This document shows positions 37,374 through 47,597 of a stretch of DNA of 64,000 nt, in pieces. Source of the stretch: Lachnospiraceae bacterium (lineage in GTDB: Bacteria > Bacillota > Clostridia > Lachnospirales > Lachnospiraceae). The position numbers were made by a program, and so were the translations under genes. Under the pieces are notes generated by a model that saw only the letters and a list, made by a program, of their open reading frames with translations, ran no database searches and was not told the origin of the DNA. Each line of letters opens with the position of its first letter. The stretch's first letter is position 1. Where the stretch lies: the NCBI GenBank assembly GCA_017441265.1, contig JAFRYE010000037.1, forward strand, positions 16,557-80,556, written 5' to 3'.

Positions 37374-38318
37374 TCAGGACAGGAATTTGACTTCCGGCTC
37401 AAGCATGACTCCGGACTGCTCAAACACGATCCGGCGCACATCTTCGATCAATGTCCGAACATCCGCCGCCGTCGCGCCGCCGCGGTTGATCACGAAACCG
37501 CAATGTTTCTCGGAAACCTGCGCTCCGCCCACCGTGTAGCCGCGAAGCCCCGCATCCTGGATTAATTTTCCGGCGAAATACCCTGTCGGGCGCTTGAAGG
37601 TGCTGCCTGCGCTGGGGTACTCCAGAGGCTGCTTTTCCCTGCGCTTTGCGGAGAGTTCCAGCACTTTGGCCCGGATCTCCTCCCGGTCGCCGCCGCGGAG
37701 CGCGAAAGTCGCTCCGACCACGAGATACCCCCGCTCCGGGATGTTGCTGTGCCGGTAGGAAAGATCGAGTTCCGCCGCGGGAAGGATCATTTTCCGACCG
37801 TCGCGGTCAAGAACGGTCACCTCCGTCAGCGAGTCGCAGATTTCCCCGCCGTACGCGCCGGCGTTCATCACGATCCCGCCGCCGACGGTTCCGGGAATGC
37901 CCGTTGCATACTCCAGTCCCGCCAAACCGCGATCGCAGGCGTCTCTGGCAAATCCCGAGAAGGACGTCCCGGCCGTGACCGACGCGAAGACGGTATCCCC
38001 GTCCGTCCGGTAATCCGGCTTACTGCGCTTGTCTTCCATGTGGAGGATGACTCCTTCGATCCCCTCGTCCGCCGCAAGGACATTGCTGCCGTTGCCCAGA
38101 ATCTGCATGCGGATGCCCTCCGCGCGCAGGAAGCGCACGGTCTCCGCCGCAAGGTCCGCGATCCCCGTCACTCCGTCCTCACTGCCGGGCACAAGGTACA
38201 CCTTGGCCGGTCCGCCGATCCGGAATGTCGTATGCGCCGCCATCGGCTCGCCGAAGCGGCAGATCCCGCGCCCCTCGTACATCGATGATAATTTCTTTTT
38301 GCAATCCTCAGTAATCAT
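37374..38318 (-). CDS. murB: UDP-N-acetylmuramate dehydrogenase
   Basis: 314 residues from ATG 38318 after CGGAG; a GTG 11 codons earlier is less likely. FAD-binding motifs GNGSNVLAADEGIEGVI and GIPGTVGGGIVMNAGAYG, and catalytic SAGSTFKRP. It reduces UDP-GlcNAc-enolpyruvate to UDP-MurNAc in peptidoglycan synthesis, using NADPH. Type IIb-like by the PSAGSTFKRP region. Confidence 0.95.
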   Translation of the reverse strand: MITEDCKKKLSSMYEGRGICRFGEPMAAHTTFRIGGPAKVYLVPGSEDGVTGIADLAAETVRFLRAEGIRMQILGNGSNVLAADEGIEGVILHMEDKRSKPDYRTDGDTVFASVTAGTSFSGFARDACDRGLAGLEYATGIPGTVGGGIVMNAGAYGGEICDSLTEVTVLDRDGRKMILPAAELDLSYRHSNIPERGYLVVGATFALRGGDREEIRAKVLELSAKRREKQPLEYPSAGSTFKRPTGYFAGKLIQDAGLRGYTVGGAQVSEKHCGFVINRGGATAADVRTLIEDVRRIVFEQSGVMLEPEVKFLS

Positions 38319-38362
38319 GCGTCTCCGTTTATCCGTGATATTGTCCGGCACCGGCCGTCGCT

Positions 38363-39304
38363 TCAGCGATTCTCAAGCGTCATGCGGGCCGCGCCGTAAA
38401 TTCCCGCGTCATTGCCGAGTTCCGCAAGGCGGAACACTTTGCCGCGAAGCGCGGGAAGAATGTTTTCGTTGTAGTGCTTCTCGATCGCGTCGAGAAGGAT
38501 CTGTCCGGCCTTGCTCACACCGCCGCCGATAACAAATGCCACCGGATCCGCCACGGCCGCCACATGCGAAAGGGCAAGCGCCAGATACGATCCGAGCGTA
38601 TCCACCAGCGAGCAGGCAACTTCGTCGCCCTTCTTGGCCTCGTCGAAGATGTCCTTCGCGCTCAGATTGGAAAATGCGTGCAGACTCGTCGAAACCGCCT
38701 CCGACGCGAGGCGCTTCTTCGCCATGCGAACGATTCCCGTCGCAGAAGCATACTGCTCGAGATGTCCCCGGCAGCCGCAGCCGCAGAAGTCCGCCTCCGC
38801 GGGATTCACGACGATATGGCCGATCTCCGCCGCAGCCCCGTTGGAGCCGCAGACGATCTTTCCGCCCAGAATGAGCCCGCCGCCGACGCCGGTTCCCAGC
38901 GTCACCATGAGCATGTCGGCATAGCCGCGTCCGCCGCCCTTCCACTGCTCTCCGAGGGCCGCCACATTGGCGTCATTGCCGACGCGCACCGGCACGCCGA
39001 GCATCTGCTCCATCATCGTGCGTACATTGATGTTGTTCCATCCGAGATTCGGGCACAGCAAAACCGTTCCGTCCGCCAAAACCGGGCCGGGAACGCCCAT
39101 TCCGACACCGATCACCTGATCCTTCGTCAAACCTTCCTCGCCCATCACTTCCGAGACGGACGTGGCCAGCTCGCCGGGAATCTTAACGCCGCCGGCTTCG
39201 CGGTTTGTGGGGATCTCCCATTTGCGGACGACCTCGCCGTCCTGTGTAAAGAGGCCGCATTTGATGGTCGTGCCTCCGATATCGATTCCGAAACAATAGC
39301 GCAT
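38363..39304 (-). CDS. glcK: ROK-family glucokinase
   Basis: 313 residues from ATG 39304, which follows GGAGG. GIDIGGTTIKCGLF phosphate loop, active-site GNDANVAALGEQWKGGG and the ROK zinc motif CGCGCRGHLEQYAS. It phosphorylates glucose with ATP. It sits between murB and hprK, four bases from the hprK stop, so they share a transcript. This links glucose entry to HprK/Crh signalling. Confidence 0.93.
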   Translation of the reverse strand: MRYCFGIDIGGTTIKCGLFTQDGEVVRKWEIPTNREAGGVKIPGELATSVSEVMGEEGLTKDQVIGVGMGVPGPVLADGTVLLCPNLGWNNINVRTMMEQMLGVPVRVGNDANVAALGEQWKGGGRGYADMLMVTLGTGVGGGLILGGKIVCGSNGAAAEIGHIVVNPAEADFCGCGCRGHLEQYASATGIVRMAKKRLASEAVSTSLHAFSNLSAKDIFDEAKKGDEVACSLVDTLGSYLALALSHVAAVADPVAFVIGGGVSKAGQILLDAIEKHYNENILPALRGKVFRLAELGNDAGIYGAARMTLENR

Positions 39305-39308
39305 TGTA

Positions 39309-40262
39309 TCAATCCTCCTCGCCGCTCGCATGCTTCATCAGATTTTCGGTCACGCGCTTCTGAAGCTCGAGAGCCGCATTGTATCCCATCTTCTTCTGGC
39401 GGTAATTGATCGCCGCCGCCTCACAGATGATGGCAAGGTTCCGACCGGGCCGGATGGGGATGTTGTTGCACACCACGCGGTTGCCGAGGAACTCCGTGTA
39501 CTTCTCCTCGAGACCGAGACGGTCGTACTCCTTCTCGCGGTCCCACTCCTCAAGCTGGATCACCAGGTCGATGGTCTGGGTCTCCTTGACGCTCTGAACG
39601 CCGTACAGCGTCTTGACGTCGATGATCCCGATGCCTCGCAGCTCGATCAGATGCTTCGTCACGTCGGGCGCCGATCCGAACAGCGTATCGTCGCTGACTT
39701 TCTTGATCTCGACGACATCGTCCGACACAAGACGGTGTCCTCTCTTGATGAGCTCAAGAGCCGCCTCGCTCTTACCGATCCCGCTCTCGCCCATGATCAG
39801 CAGACCTTCGCCGAAGACGTCGACCAAAACGCCGTGGATGGAGATGCGCGGAGCGAGCTGAACCTTCAGCCAGCGCACCAGCTCGGCCACCAGAGCCGTC
39901 GTCTCCATGCTGCTCTGGAACACCGGAACACCCTTATCCAGCGCGAGTTTGCGCATTCCGTCGCTCACGTGCAGGTTTCTGCAGAAGATGATGCACGGCA
40001 CGCCGTACCCCATCAGTCTCGAGAAGCAGATGTGACGGTCCTCCGACGTCATCTCGTTTTTATACATGTATGCGTACTCCACGTTACCGATCAACTGTAC
40101 GCGATCCTTGTCGAAATCACTGAAAAATCCGGCCAGCTGAAGAGCCGGTCGGTTGATCTCCGGTTTTGTTATTTTCCGCTTGCTGATATCAATCTCCGGC
40201 GTCAGATTCACCAGATTCATCTTCTCCGCCATCTTTACGAGGGAAACCTCATATGTACTCAT
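39309..40262 (-). CDS. hprK: HPr kinase/phosphorylase
   Basis: 317 residues from ATG 40262. P-loop GESGIGKS at residues 158-165, followed by ALELIKRGHRLVSDD and the signature ELRGIGIIDVKTLYG. It phosphorylates Ser46 of HPr and Crh in response to ATP and fructose bisphosphate, and reverses it with phosphate. A Crh-like substrate gene is in the same cluster. Confidence 0.96.
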   Translation of the reverse strand: MSTYEVSLVKMAEKMNLVNLTPEIDISKRKITKPEINRPALQLAGFFSDFDKDRVQLIGNVEYAYMYKNEMTSEDRHICFSRLMGYGVPCIIFCRNLHVSDGMRKLALDKGVPVFQSSMETTALVAELVRWLKVQLAPRISIHGVLVDVFGEGLLIMGESGIGKSEAALELIKRGHRLVSDDVVEIKKVSDDTLFGSAPDVTKHLIELRGIGIIDVKTLYGVQSVKETQTIDLVIQLEEWDREKEYDRLGLEEKYTEFLGNRVVCNNIPIRPGRNLAIICEAAAINYRQKKMGYNAALELQKRVTENLMKHASGEED

Positions 40263-40346
40263 ACCTACCTCCGGTTGGCATAATTCGCCCGCGCCCGGCG
40301 CGGACTCTCCGCCTTTTATTATACGGCACGCGGCCGATAAACGCAA

Positions 40347-40371
40347 AGGGAAAATGCGGCGCATTTTCCCT
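40347..40371 (-). terminator. Terminator of uvrC built from two inverted GGAAAATG words
   Basis: Perfect 11-bp stem AGGGAAAATGC/GCATTTTCCCT with a 3-nt GGC loop, starting two bases after the uvrC stop codon. The T-run that follows is short (TTT). Both arms contain the dispersed octamer. It could also be a protein-binding palindrome. Confidence 0.65.
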
Positions 40372-40372
40372 C

Positions 40373-42247
40373 TCAGTGTTCCTCATGCAAAAAATCATAT
40401 ACGGATGACGCCGCAGCCTTATTCATGCCGGGCACTTTCGCGATCTCTTCCGCCGTCGCGTTCCGAAGCTCCGCCATGCTCTTGTAATAGGTCATCAGCG
40501 CGCGGCGTCTTGTCGGTCCGATGCCCGGAATGTCGTCAAGCACCGACTTCGTCTGCTGTTTCGAGCGCAGATTCCGGTGAAACTCGATAGCAAATCGGTG
40601 CGTTTCGTCCTGAATCCGCGTCACCAGAGCAGCCACCTCCGCGTTGGCTCCGGCCGCCCCGTGGCTCGCCCCCGAGAGCGCGATCTCCTCGCCCCGGAAA
40701 TACAGCCCCCTCGTGCGGTGACGATCGTCCTTGACCATGCCGCACACCGGTACGGAGAGATGAAGTTCCGCCAGCACTTCCTCCGCGACTTCGATCTGCC
40801 CTTTGCCGCCGTCCATCAGAATGATGTCGGGGAAAATGCCGAAGCTTCCGGTCGTCCCGCTCTCCCGGTCCTGCAGCCCGTGGGTGAACCGCCTCGTCAG
40901 AACCTCGCGCATGGACGCGTAATCGTCCGGTCCGTCAACGCTCTGAATGCGGAATTTGCGGTAGTCCGACTTGCGGGCGCGGCCGTCCGTGAAGACGACC
41001 ATCGAACCAACACTGTGAAACCCGCTGATGTTGGAGATATCGAAGGACTCCACGCGGTGAAGATCCGAAAGTCCGAGCATCTCCGCCAGATCGCGCATCG
41101 CTCCGACGGAGCGCGCCTCCTCGCGGGTGATCTTCTCGAGATCCTTTGCGATGACCATGCGGGCGTTGTCCTTCGCCAGTCGGATCAGCCGCTCCTTGCC
41201 GCCGATCTTCGGCACCCGGATGTGCACCGGCAGCCCGCGCTTCATCGAAAGCCACTCCTCCAGAAGTTCCGCTTCCTCCGGCTCTGTCTCCGTCATCACC
41301 TCCCGTGGCAGATACGGAGTTCCCTCGTAAAACTGCCGCAAAAACGCCGAGAGCACTTCCGCATCCGTCCTCTCGTCCGTCTCCTGCATATGAAAATGCT
41401 CCCGGCCGATCAGCTTGCCGTTTCTCTCGAAAAATACCTGCACGACGCAGTGCTCGCCGTCCCTCGCAAGGGCAATGATGTCGCGCTCGTCCAGCTTCGT
41501 GTCATTGGCGTGCTGCACCTGGGAAAGCGCCTTCACGCGCCCGATCAGGTCGCGGAATTCCGCAGCCCGCTCAAACTCCAGTTCCGCGCTCGCCTCCTCC
41601 ATGCGCCTCGTGAGATACGCGATCCCGTCGGTGTGATCGCCGCCAAGGAATCGAAGCACCTTCGCCACCATCTCCCCGTAAGCCTCCGATGTGACAAGAC
41701 CGACGCAGGGCGCGTCGCACTGCCCGATCTGGTGATACAGGCACGGCCGCAGGTTTGCGTCCGTCGACGGGAGGGTGTGATTGCACGTGCGGATATGATA
41801 GATCTTCCGGAGCAGTTCGATGGTATCGTTGACCGAGACACCGTTGGTGAACGGCCCGAAATAGCGTGATCTGTCTTTCTCCTGCCGTCGGGTGAGAAGC
41901 ACCCGCGGGAACGGCTCTTCGACGGTCACCTTGATGAAGGGATAGGTCTTGTCATCCTTTAGCAGCGTGTTGTACGGAGGACGGTTTTCCTTGATGAGGT
42001 TATTTTCCAGCACCAAAGACTCGAGTTCCGAAGCGACCACGATATACTCAAACCAGTTGACCTGCGACACCATACGGCGGATTTTCGGTGAAAGCTTGCT
42101 GCCCTCGCGGAAATACTGGCTCACACGGCGCTTTAAGATCTTCGCTTTTCCGACATACAAAATGCGGTCGCGCGCGTCGTGCATGATGTACACGCCGGGA
42201 CACGACGGCAGTTTCGCCAGTTCCGCATGGATGTCAAAGTCTCTCAT
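40373..42247 (-). CDS. uvrC: Excinuclease ABC subunit C
   Basis: 624 residues. N-terminal GIY-YIG nuclease (SCPGVYIMHDARDRILYVGKAK), UvrB-binding UVR segment (ITYLTRRMEEASAELEFERAA region), the C-terminal EndoV-like nuclease (RVESFDISNISG, DGGKGQIEVA) and tandem helix-hairpin-helix (DDIPGIGPTRRRALM). It makes both incisions in nucleotide excision repair. Confidence 0.97.
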   Translation of the reverse strand: MRDFDIHAELAKLPSCPGVYIMHDARDRILYVGKAKILKRRVSQYFREGSKLSPKIRRMVSQVNWFEYIVVASELESLVLENNLIKENRPPYNTLLKDDKTYPFIKVTVEEPFPRVLLTRRQEKDRSRYFGPFTNGVSVNDTIELLRKIYHIRTCNHTLPSTDANLRPCLYHQIGQCDAPCVGLVTSEAYGEMVAKVLRFLGGDHTDGIAYLTRRMEEASAELEFERAAEFRDLIGRVKALSQVQHANDTKLDERDIIALARDGEHCVVQVFFERNGKLIGREHFHMQETDERTDAEVLSAFLRQFYEGTPYLPREVMTETEPEEAELLEEWLSMKRGLPVHIRVPKIGGKERLIRLAKDNARMVIAKDLEKITREEARSVGAMRDLAEMLGLSDLHRVESFDISNISGFHSVGSMVVFTDGRARKSDYRKFRIQSVDGPDDYASMREVLTRRFTHGLQDRESGTTGSFGIFPDIILMDGGKGQIEVAEEVLAELHLSVPVCGMVKDDRHRTRGLYFRGEEIALSGASHGAAGANAEVAALVTRIQDETHRFAIEFHRNLRSKQQTKSVLDDIPGIGPTRRRALMTYYKSMAELRNATAEEIAKVPGMNKAAASSVYDFLHEEH

Positions 42248-42265
42248 AGCTCCTCCGTTATGGAA

Positions 42266-42291
42266 GGAAAGGCCGGGGACGAACCCCGACC
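42266..42291 (-). terminator. Terminator of ftsH
   Basis: 8-bp stem GGCCGGGG/CCCCGACC, five-base loop, then TTTCC on the minus strand. Confidence 0.6.
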
Positions 42292-42303
42292 TCTCGTTGT
42301 TTC

Positions 42304-44370
42304 CTATTCGACGGTTCCGGTGATCTCGCCGGACTCGTCAGCCGTCGTCTCCCCGCTCTGCGCGGCGGTTTCTTCGACCGGTGCGGCATCTAAGTCAATC
42401 TCCTCAACCGCTGCCGGTTCATCGGGCTCCTCGCCGCGAACGCGACGGAAGATCTCCATGAACTGCTTGCCGGTGATCGTCTCTTTCGTGATGAGGAACT
42501 CGGCTGCCTCGTCCAGGATCGCACGGTTCTCGCGGAGCATCGCCTCGGCGTCTTCATAGCAGCCGCCGATGGTCCTGCGAACCTCGAGGTCGATCTTGGT
42601 CGCCGTCTCGTCGCTGCACATCGTGACCGCACGGCCGTCGAGGTAACGGCTTTCCACGGTCTCGAGAGCAACCATGCCGAACTCATCCGACATACCGTAC
42701 ATCGTGATCATCTGGCGCGCTAACGATGTCGCGCGCTCGATGTCGTTGCTTGCCCCGGTCGTGATGGAATCAAACACCACAGCCTCCGCGGCACGTCCGC
42801 CGCACAAGGTGCGGATCTGTCGCAAAATGTCCTCCTTGGAGCTTAAGTACTTCTCCTCCTCGGGAACCTGCATCGTATATCCCAAAGCGCCCATGGTACG
42901 GGGCACGATGGTGATCTTCTGCACCGGCTCCGCGCCCTTTTGAAGCGCCGCAACCAGCGCGTGACCGACTTCGTGGTACGCGACGATCTTCTTTTCCTCC
43001 GGTCCGAGGATGCGGTCTTTCTTCTCCTTGCCGGCAAAGACGACTTCCACGGACTCCATCAGATCGGACTGCTGCACCACCGTACGGCCTTCCTTAACCG
43101 CGAGGATGGCAGCCTCGTTGATGATGTTGGCAAGGTCCGATCCCACCGCGCCGCTCGTCGCCAGCGCGATTTCTTCGAGGTTGACCGAATCGTGCATCAA
43201 CACATTTTTCGCATGAACCTTCAGGGTCGCCAGACGGCCCTTGAGGTCGGGCTTGTCGACGATGATCCGACGGTCGAAACGCCCCGGTCGGAGTAGCGCC
43301 TTGTCGAGGATCTCCGGGCGGTTCGTTGCCGCCAGGATCACGATACCCTTCGACGTGTCGAAGCCGTCCATCTCCGCGAGCAGCTGGTTGAGAGTCTGTT
43401 CGCGCTCGTCGTTGCCGCCGCCGTAACGGCTGTCACGGCTCTTGCCGATGGCATCGATCTCATCGATAAATACGATACACGGCGCCATCTGCTGCGCCTG
43501 CCGGAACAGATCGCGAACGCGGGATGCGCCGACACCGACATACATCTCCACGAAATCCGAACCGGACAGAGAGAAGAACGGCACCTTCGCCTCGCCGGCC
43601 ACGGCTTTCGCAAGAAGCGTTTTGCCGGTTCCGGGAGGTCCGACCAAAAGCGCTCCTTTGGGAAGCTTCGCGCCGATTCTCGTATATTTGGAGGGGTCAT
43701 GCAGGAAATCGACGAGCTCCAGAACGGACTCTTTCGCTTCCTCCTGTCCCGCGACATCCTTAAAGGTAACTCCGGTCTCCTTCTCCACATACATCTTTGC
43801 GGTGGATTTGCCGGCGCCGAAACCGCCGATACCGCCGTTTTTGGAGAGCATTCGGTATGCGCCCCACAGCATCAGATAAATAAACGCGAACGGCAGCACA
43901 TACGCGAAGAGCAGATCGATGATGGTCGTGCTCTTGTCGACGATCAACCGCTTGTACTCCAAAACGCCGTCCTTCTGGTCCTCTTTTCCTTCCTGCTTCA
44001 GTTTCTCCTTCTGCCGCTCCCGCGCCTCTTCCAGTCGCTCCGTCAGTTTCGAGTCGCTCTCGATGATACCCGTGTAATAGGTCTCCACACGGACATCCTC
44101 CTTCGCGCTGTCCTTCGGATAGATCACGATCTTGTCGTAATCCTCCTGGATCTCGATCTTGACAATATCGTCCTTGTCGAGCAGCTCCAGGAACTCGCCG
44201 TATGTGATCTCGCGGTTCCGGATCTTGTTGATCTCGGACGAGATGAACATATAGCAGAAGATGAAAATGAGAAACAGGATGACGGTCAGGATGATCCGCG
44301 GGACAAATCCCGTCTTGCGGTTGTCACCCTTGTTGCCCCCGTTCTTATTGTCTTGATTCGGTGTGCTCAA
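42304..44370 (-). CDS. ftsH: ATP-dependent zinc metalloprotease FtsH
   Basis: 688 residues. The start is taken as TTG at 44370 because GGGGAGG lies five bases before it; an ATG eight codons upstream has no such site. Two membrane helices (about 20-40 and 130-150) enclose an external domain. AAA core: GPPGTGKT, Walker [15 protein letters not shown] with RPGRFDRR; protease motif HEVGH. The C-terminal 60 residues are acidic and low-complexity. It degrades unfolded membrane proteins and regulators. Confidence 0.96.
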   Translation of the reverse strand: MSTPNQDNKNGGNKGDNRKTGFVPRIILTVILFLIFIFCYMFISSEINKIRNREITYGEFLELLDKDDIVKIEIQEDYDKIVIYPKDSAKEDVRVETYYTGIIESDSKLTERLEEARERQKEKLKQEGKEDQKDGVLEYKRLIVDKSTTIIDLLFAYVLPFAFIYLMLWGAYRMLSKNGGIGGFGAGKSTAKMYVEKETGVTFKDVAGQEEAKESVLELVDFLHDPSKYTRIGAKLPKGALLVGPPGTGKTLLAKAVAGEAKVPFFSLSGSDFVEMYVGVGASRVRDLFRQAQQMAPCIVFIDEIDAIGKSRDSRYGGGNDEREQTLNQLLAEMDGFDTSKGIVILAATNRPEILDKALLRPGRFDRRIIVDKPDLKGRLATLKVHAKNVLMHDSVNLEEIALATSGAVGSDLANIINEAAILAVKEGRTVVQQSDLMESVEVVFAGKEKKDRILGPEEKKIVAYHEVGHALVAALQKGAEPVQKITIVPRTMGALGYTMQVPEEEKYLSSKEDILRQIRTLCGGRAAEAVVFDSITTGASNDIERATSLARQMITMYGMSDEFGMVALETVESRYLDGRAVTMCSDETATKIDLEVRRTIGGCYEDAEAMLRENRAILDEAAEFLITKETITGKQFMEIFRRVRGEEPDEPAAVEEIDLDAAPVEETAAQSGETTADESGEITGTVE

Positions 44371-44465
44371 AGTAACCTCCCCGATGCGCCGCAAAAAGCG
44401 CGGCTGTATTGTTCGTAGTTTTCGTCCGGCGGCGTTTCCTCATCGCCGCCGCTTCTCTTCGGCCG

Positions 44466-45212
44466 CTATGCCTCGCCGCAGAGCGCGTCCGTCACTTCCT
44501 TCATGACCGATGCGATATCCTCATGCAGTACGAGCGACGCCTCCGAATCCGCCGAAGTCACGCTCTTGTTGATCAGGATCAGATCCCGGCCGCGGTAATA
44601 GTGGATCAGGCCTGCCGCCGGATAGACGATCAGCGACGTCCCGCCGACGATCAGCGTGTCGGCAGTCGCGATCGCGCGCACCGCTCCGTTGATCACGTTG
44701 TCGTCAAGGCTCTCCTCGTAGAGCACGACGTCGGGCTTGATCACGCCGCCGCACTCGCAGCGCGGGACTCCGTCCGTCTCGAGGATCGCGTCCACACCGT
44801 AGAACTTGTGGCACCGCGTGCAGAAGTTCCGAAGAACCGAGCCGTGCAGTTCGTACACGGTCTTGGAGCCGGCCTTCTGGTGCAGTCCGTCGATGTTCTG
44901 CGTGACAACCGCCTTCAGTTTGCCCATCTGCTCAAGCTTCGCCAGCGCCTTGTGGCAATCGTTCGGCTGCGCCTGCGGATAGACCAGGTGTTGGCGGTAG
45001 AAATCAAAGAAATCTTCCGGGTATCTCTCGTAAAATGTGCGCGACACCATCTCCTCCGGCGACAATGTCCGGTGCAGTTTCTGGTGGAACAATCCGTTCG
45101 CGCTCCGGAAATCGGGGATGTTACTTGCCGTCGATACGCCCGCTCCCCCGAAAAATACGATATTGCTGCTCCGCCGCAGCACTTCTGTCAAACGCTCTCT
45201 CAATTCCTCCAT
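44466..45212 (-). CDS. cobB: NAD-dependent protein deacylase (sirtuin)
   Basis: 248 residues. Sir2 motifs: GAGVSTASNIPDFRS, TQNIDGLHQKAG, catalytic His in ELHGS, four zinc cysteines (CTRC and CECG) and GGTSLIVYPA. It removes acetyl or acyl groups from lysine using NAD+. Bacterial U-type. Neighbours are ftsH and an AraC regulator with small gaps. Confidence 0.94.
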   Translation of the reverse strand: MEELRERLTEVLRRSSNIVFFGGAGVSTASNIPDFRSANGLFHQKLHRTLSPEEMVSRTFYERYPEDFFDFYRQHLVYPQAQPNDCHKALAKLEQMGKLKAVVTQNIDGLHQKAGSKTVYELHGSVLRNFCTRCHKFYGVDAILETDGVPRCECGGVIKPDVVLYEESLDDNVINGAVRAIATADTLIVGGTSLIVYPAAGLIHYYRGRDLILINKSVTSADSEASLVLHEDIASVMKEVTDALCGEA

Positions 45213-45236
45213 GGCCTTCTCCTTTACGCCTGCGGA

Positions 45237-46094
45237 TCACTCCGAATCGATGACCGATTTGCGGTAGTACAACGGCGAGACGCCGTAATACTTCTTAAAC
45301 AGTTTGCTGAAATGATACACGTCGTCATATCCGACCTGCGCGGCGATGGTCCGGATGCTGCCCCGGTTTTCCTCGAGCATCTCCTTCGCCTTTCCGAGTC
45401 GGATCTGGATCAGATAGTTGATCGGCGAATCCCCGGTCTTCTCCTTGAAGATCTTTGAGATGTACACCGGACTTAAGTACATGTTCTGTGCGATCCCGTC
45501 GAGGGAAATGTGCTGCGAATAATTGGCTTTGAGGTACTGGATGATGCGCTGCACGACGTAGCTCTTCGAGTAGCTCTCGAACGGAACGCCGACCACTTCC
45601 TCCTTCGGTTTCTCCACGATGGAGCGGTAGATCAGGATGAGGATCTTGATCATCTGCGCCTGCACCAGGAAGTACCGGCCGGGCTGCGGAGCCATGTTCT
45701 CGTCGATGATCTCGTAACAACAACGGCTGATCTCGCGCTTGATCTCATTGGAGAGAGAAAGCACCGGGCAGCCGTCCGGCAGAAGGATCGAGTTCGGTTC
45801 CATATTCAGAAAATGAAGGTCCGAGATGCCGGCCACGAACTCGAGCGTCGGATCTGCCGGGTTCGTGATGATGCTCTGATGCATCACGCCGGGATTGCAG
45901 ATCAAAAGATCTCCCTGCTTGACGTCGTACGTCACTCCGTCGATCAGATATTGACCTTTGCCGGAGAGAATGTACGCGATCTCCAGAATGGAATGCGAAT
46001 GATAGTAGGTCAGCCGCGCGTCGCGCACACGGCTGCAGTACAGAACCGTGGGATGAAACGTTTCATACGAAATATCCGATTGAAACCCCGCCAT
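45237..46094 (-). CDS. AraC-family transcription regulator
   Basis: 285 residues. N-terminal cupin (about 20-100, HSHSILEIAYILSGKGQYLIDG, then GDLLICNPGVMHQS) for ligand sensing and a C-terminal pair of helix-turn-helix motifs (about 185-280, GYDDVYHFSKLFKKYYGVSPLYYRK). Such regulators usually control sugar utilisation genes. No target is adjacent; the closest candidates are the glycosidase genes elsewhere in the window. Confidence 0.9.
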   Translation of the reverse strand: MAGFQSDISYETFHPTVLYCSRVRDARLTYYHSHSILEIAYILSGKGQYLIDGVTYDVKQGDLLICNPGVMHQSIITNPADPTLEFVAGISDLHFLNMEPNSILLPDGCPVLSLSNEIKREISRCCYEIIDENMAPQPGRYFLVQAQMIKILILIYRSIVEKPKEEVVGVPFESYSKSYVVQRIIQYLKANYSQHISLDGIAQNMYLSPVYISKIFKEKTGDSPINYLIQIRLGKAKEMLEENRGSIRTIAAQVGYDDVYHFSKLFKKYYGVSPLYYRKSVIDSE

Positions 46095-46128
46095 ACAAAA
46101 AGACCTCCTCTTCCCTCTCGTAATCGAC

Positions 46129-46803
46129 TCAGATATTCTCGATCTGCCAGTCGATCGGTGTAACCCCGTTAGCCTTCAAAAACTCGTTGGCCCTGCTGAA
46201 ATGCCGGCACCCGAAGAACCCCCTGCTGGCCGACAGCGGACTCGGATGCGGCGCCGTCAGAATCAAATGGTTCGGATTCGTCAGCATCGGCATCTTGCTC
46301 TGCGCAGGCCGTCCCCACAGCAGATAGACGATCGGCCGGTCCTCGCGGTTGATCTCCGAGATCACCGCGTCGGTAAAAGTCTCCCAGCCGTGTCCGTGGT
46401 GGGAATTCGCCTGATGGGCGCGAACCGTCAGCACCGTGTTCAAAAGCAGGACACCCTGCTTGGCCCATTTGACGAGATAGCCGTTGTTCGGAATGTAGCA
46501 CCCGAGATCCGAGTGCAGTTCCTTGTAGATATTCACAAGCGAAGGAGGAACTTCCGTGCCCGGACATACGGAAAAACACAGTCCGTGCGCCTGGTTGACT
46601 TCGTGGTAGGGATCCTGCCCCAGGATCACCACCTTGACGTCTGCCTTCGTCGTGTAGCGAAACGCCTCGAACACCCGCTCTTTCGGCGGATAGACGGTTC
46701 CGCGCGCATATTCCTCCCGCAGGAAATCGCTCAAGCCACGGTAGTACGGCTTGGCGAATTCACTCTTCACCAATCCGGCCCAGTCCTCGGCGATCACTGC
46801 CAT
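46129..46803 (-). CDS. ung: Uracil-DNA glycosylase
   Basis: 224 residues from ATG 46803. Family 1 motifs: catalytic water-activating GQDPYH, and [17 protein letters not shown] with the minor-groove loop. It removes uracil from DNA. It overlaps the 3' end of hisF by ten bases in another frame, so it is expressed with it. Confidence 0.96.
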   Translation of the reverse strand: MAVIAEDWAGLVKSEFAKPYYRGLSDFLREEYARGTVYPPKERVFEAFRYTTKADVKVVILGQDPYHEVNQAHGLCFSVCPGTEVPPSLVNIYKELHSDLGCYIPNNGYLVKWAKQGVLLLNTVLTVRAHQANSHHGHGWETFTDAVISEINREDRPIVYLLWGRPAQSKMPMLTNPNHLILTAPHPSPLSASRGFFGCRHFSRANEFLKANGVTPIDWQIENI

Positions 46804-47567
46804 TTTGCCACCTCCCGAACGCTCACTCCGCGCTCGCGGAGATATTTCTTCACCTCCGAGATTTCCAGTTCCTTGTAGTGGAACAGAGATGCCGCCAGCG
46901 CCGCGTCCGCGCCGCCCTCGGTCAAAGCCTCGTAAAAGTGTTCGCAGTTGCCCGCGCCGCCCGAGGCGATCACCGGAATGGAAACCCGGTCGGCAACGGC
47001 TCTCGTGAGTTCGATGTCGTAACCGTTCTTCGTTCCGTCGCAATCCATGCTCGTGAGCAGGATCTCTCCCGCTCCGAGGTCCTGCGCCCGTCCGGCCCAC
47101 TCCACGGCGTCGATGCCCATATCGATACGCCCGCCGTTCTTGTAAATATGCCATGTGCCGTCCGGCATGCGCTTCGCGTCGATCGCCACGACCACGCACT
47201 GGCTGCCGAACCGGTCAGCCGCCTCCCGGATCAGCGACGGATTCATGATCGCCGCCGAGTTGACGGCAACCTTGTCCGCGCCCTCGCGCAGGATCATATA
47301 GAAATCCTCCACCGAGCGGATCCCTCCGCCGACGGTAAAAGGGATAAAGACCTGTTCCGCCACGCGCCGCACCATCTCCTTCTTGATGGTCCGCGCGTCG
47401 GACGACGCCGTGATATCCAGAAACACCAGTTCATCGGCGCCGGCCTCCCCGTAGGCCTTTCCGACCTCCACGGGGTCACCCGCATCCCGCAGGTTGACAA
47501 AATTGATACCCTTCACCACGCGCCCGTTGTGAACGTCGAGGCAGGGAATGATTCGCTTCGTAAACAT
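46794..47567 (-). CDS. hisF: Imidazole glycerol phosphate synthase cyclase subunit
   Basis: 257 residues from ATG 47567 after GGAGAG. Conserved start [20 protein letters not shown]; Asp11 and Asp130-equivalent active sites in CLDVHNG and TSMDCDGTK. Uses ammonia from HisH to make IGP and AICAR in histidine synthesis. The other his genes are not in this window. Confidence 0.96.
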   Translation of the reverse strand: MFTKRIIPCLDVHNGRVVKGINFVNLRDAGDPVEVGKAYGEAGADELVFLDITASSDARTIKKEMVRRVAEQVFIPFTVGGGIRSVEDFYMILREGADKVAVNSAAIMNPSLIREAADRFGSQCVVVAIDAKRMPDGTWHIYKNGGRIDMGIDAVEWAGRAQDLGAGEILLTSMDCDGTKNGYDIELTRAVADRVSIPVIASGGAGNCEHFYEALTEGGADAALAASLFHYKELEISEVKKYLRERGVSVREVAKWQ

Positions 47568-47597
47568 CGCTCTCTCCAATCGCCGCCGTATTCGATA

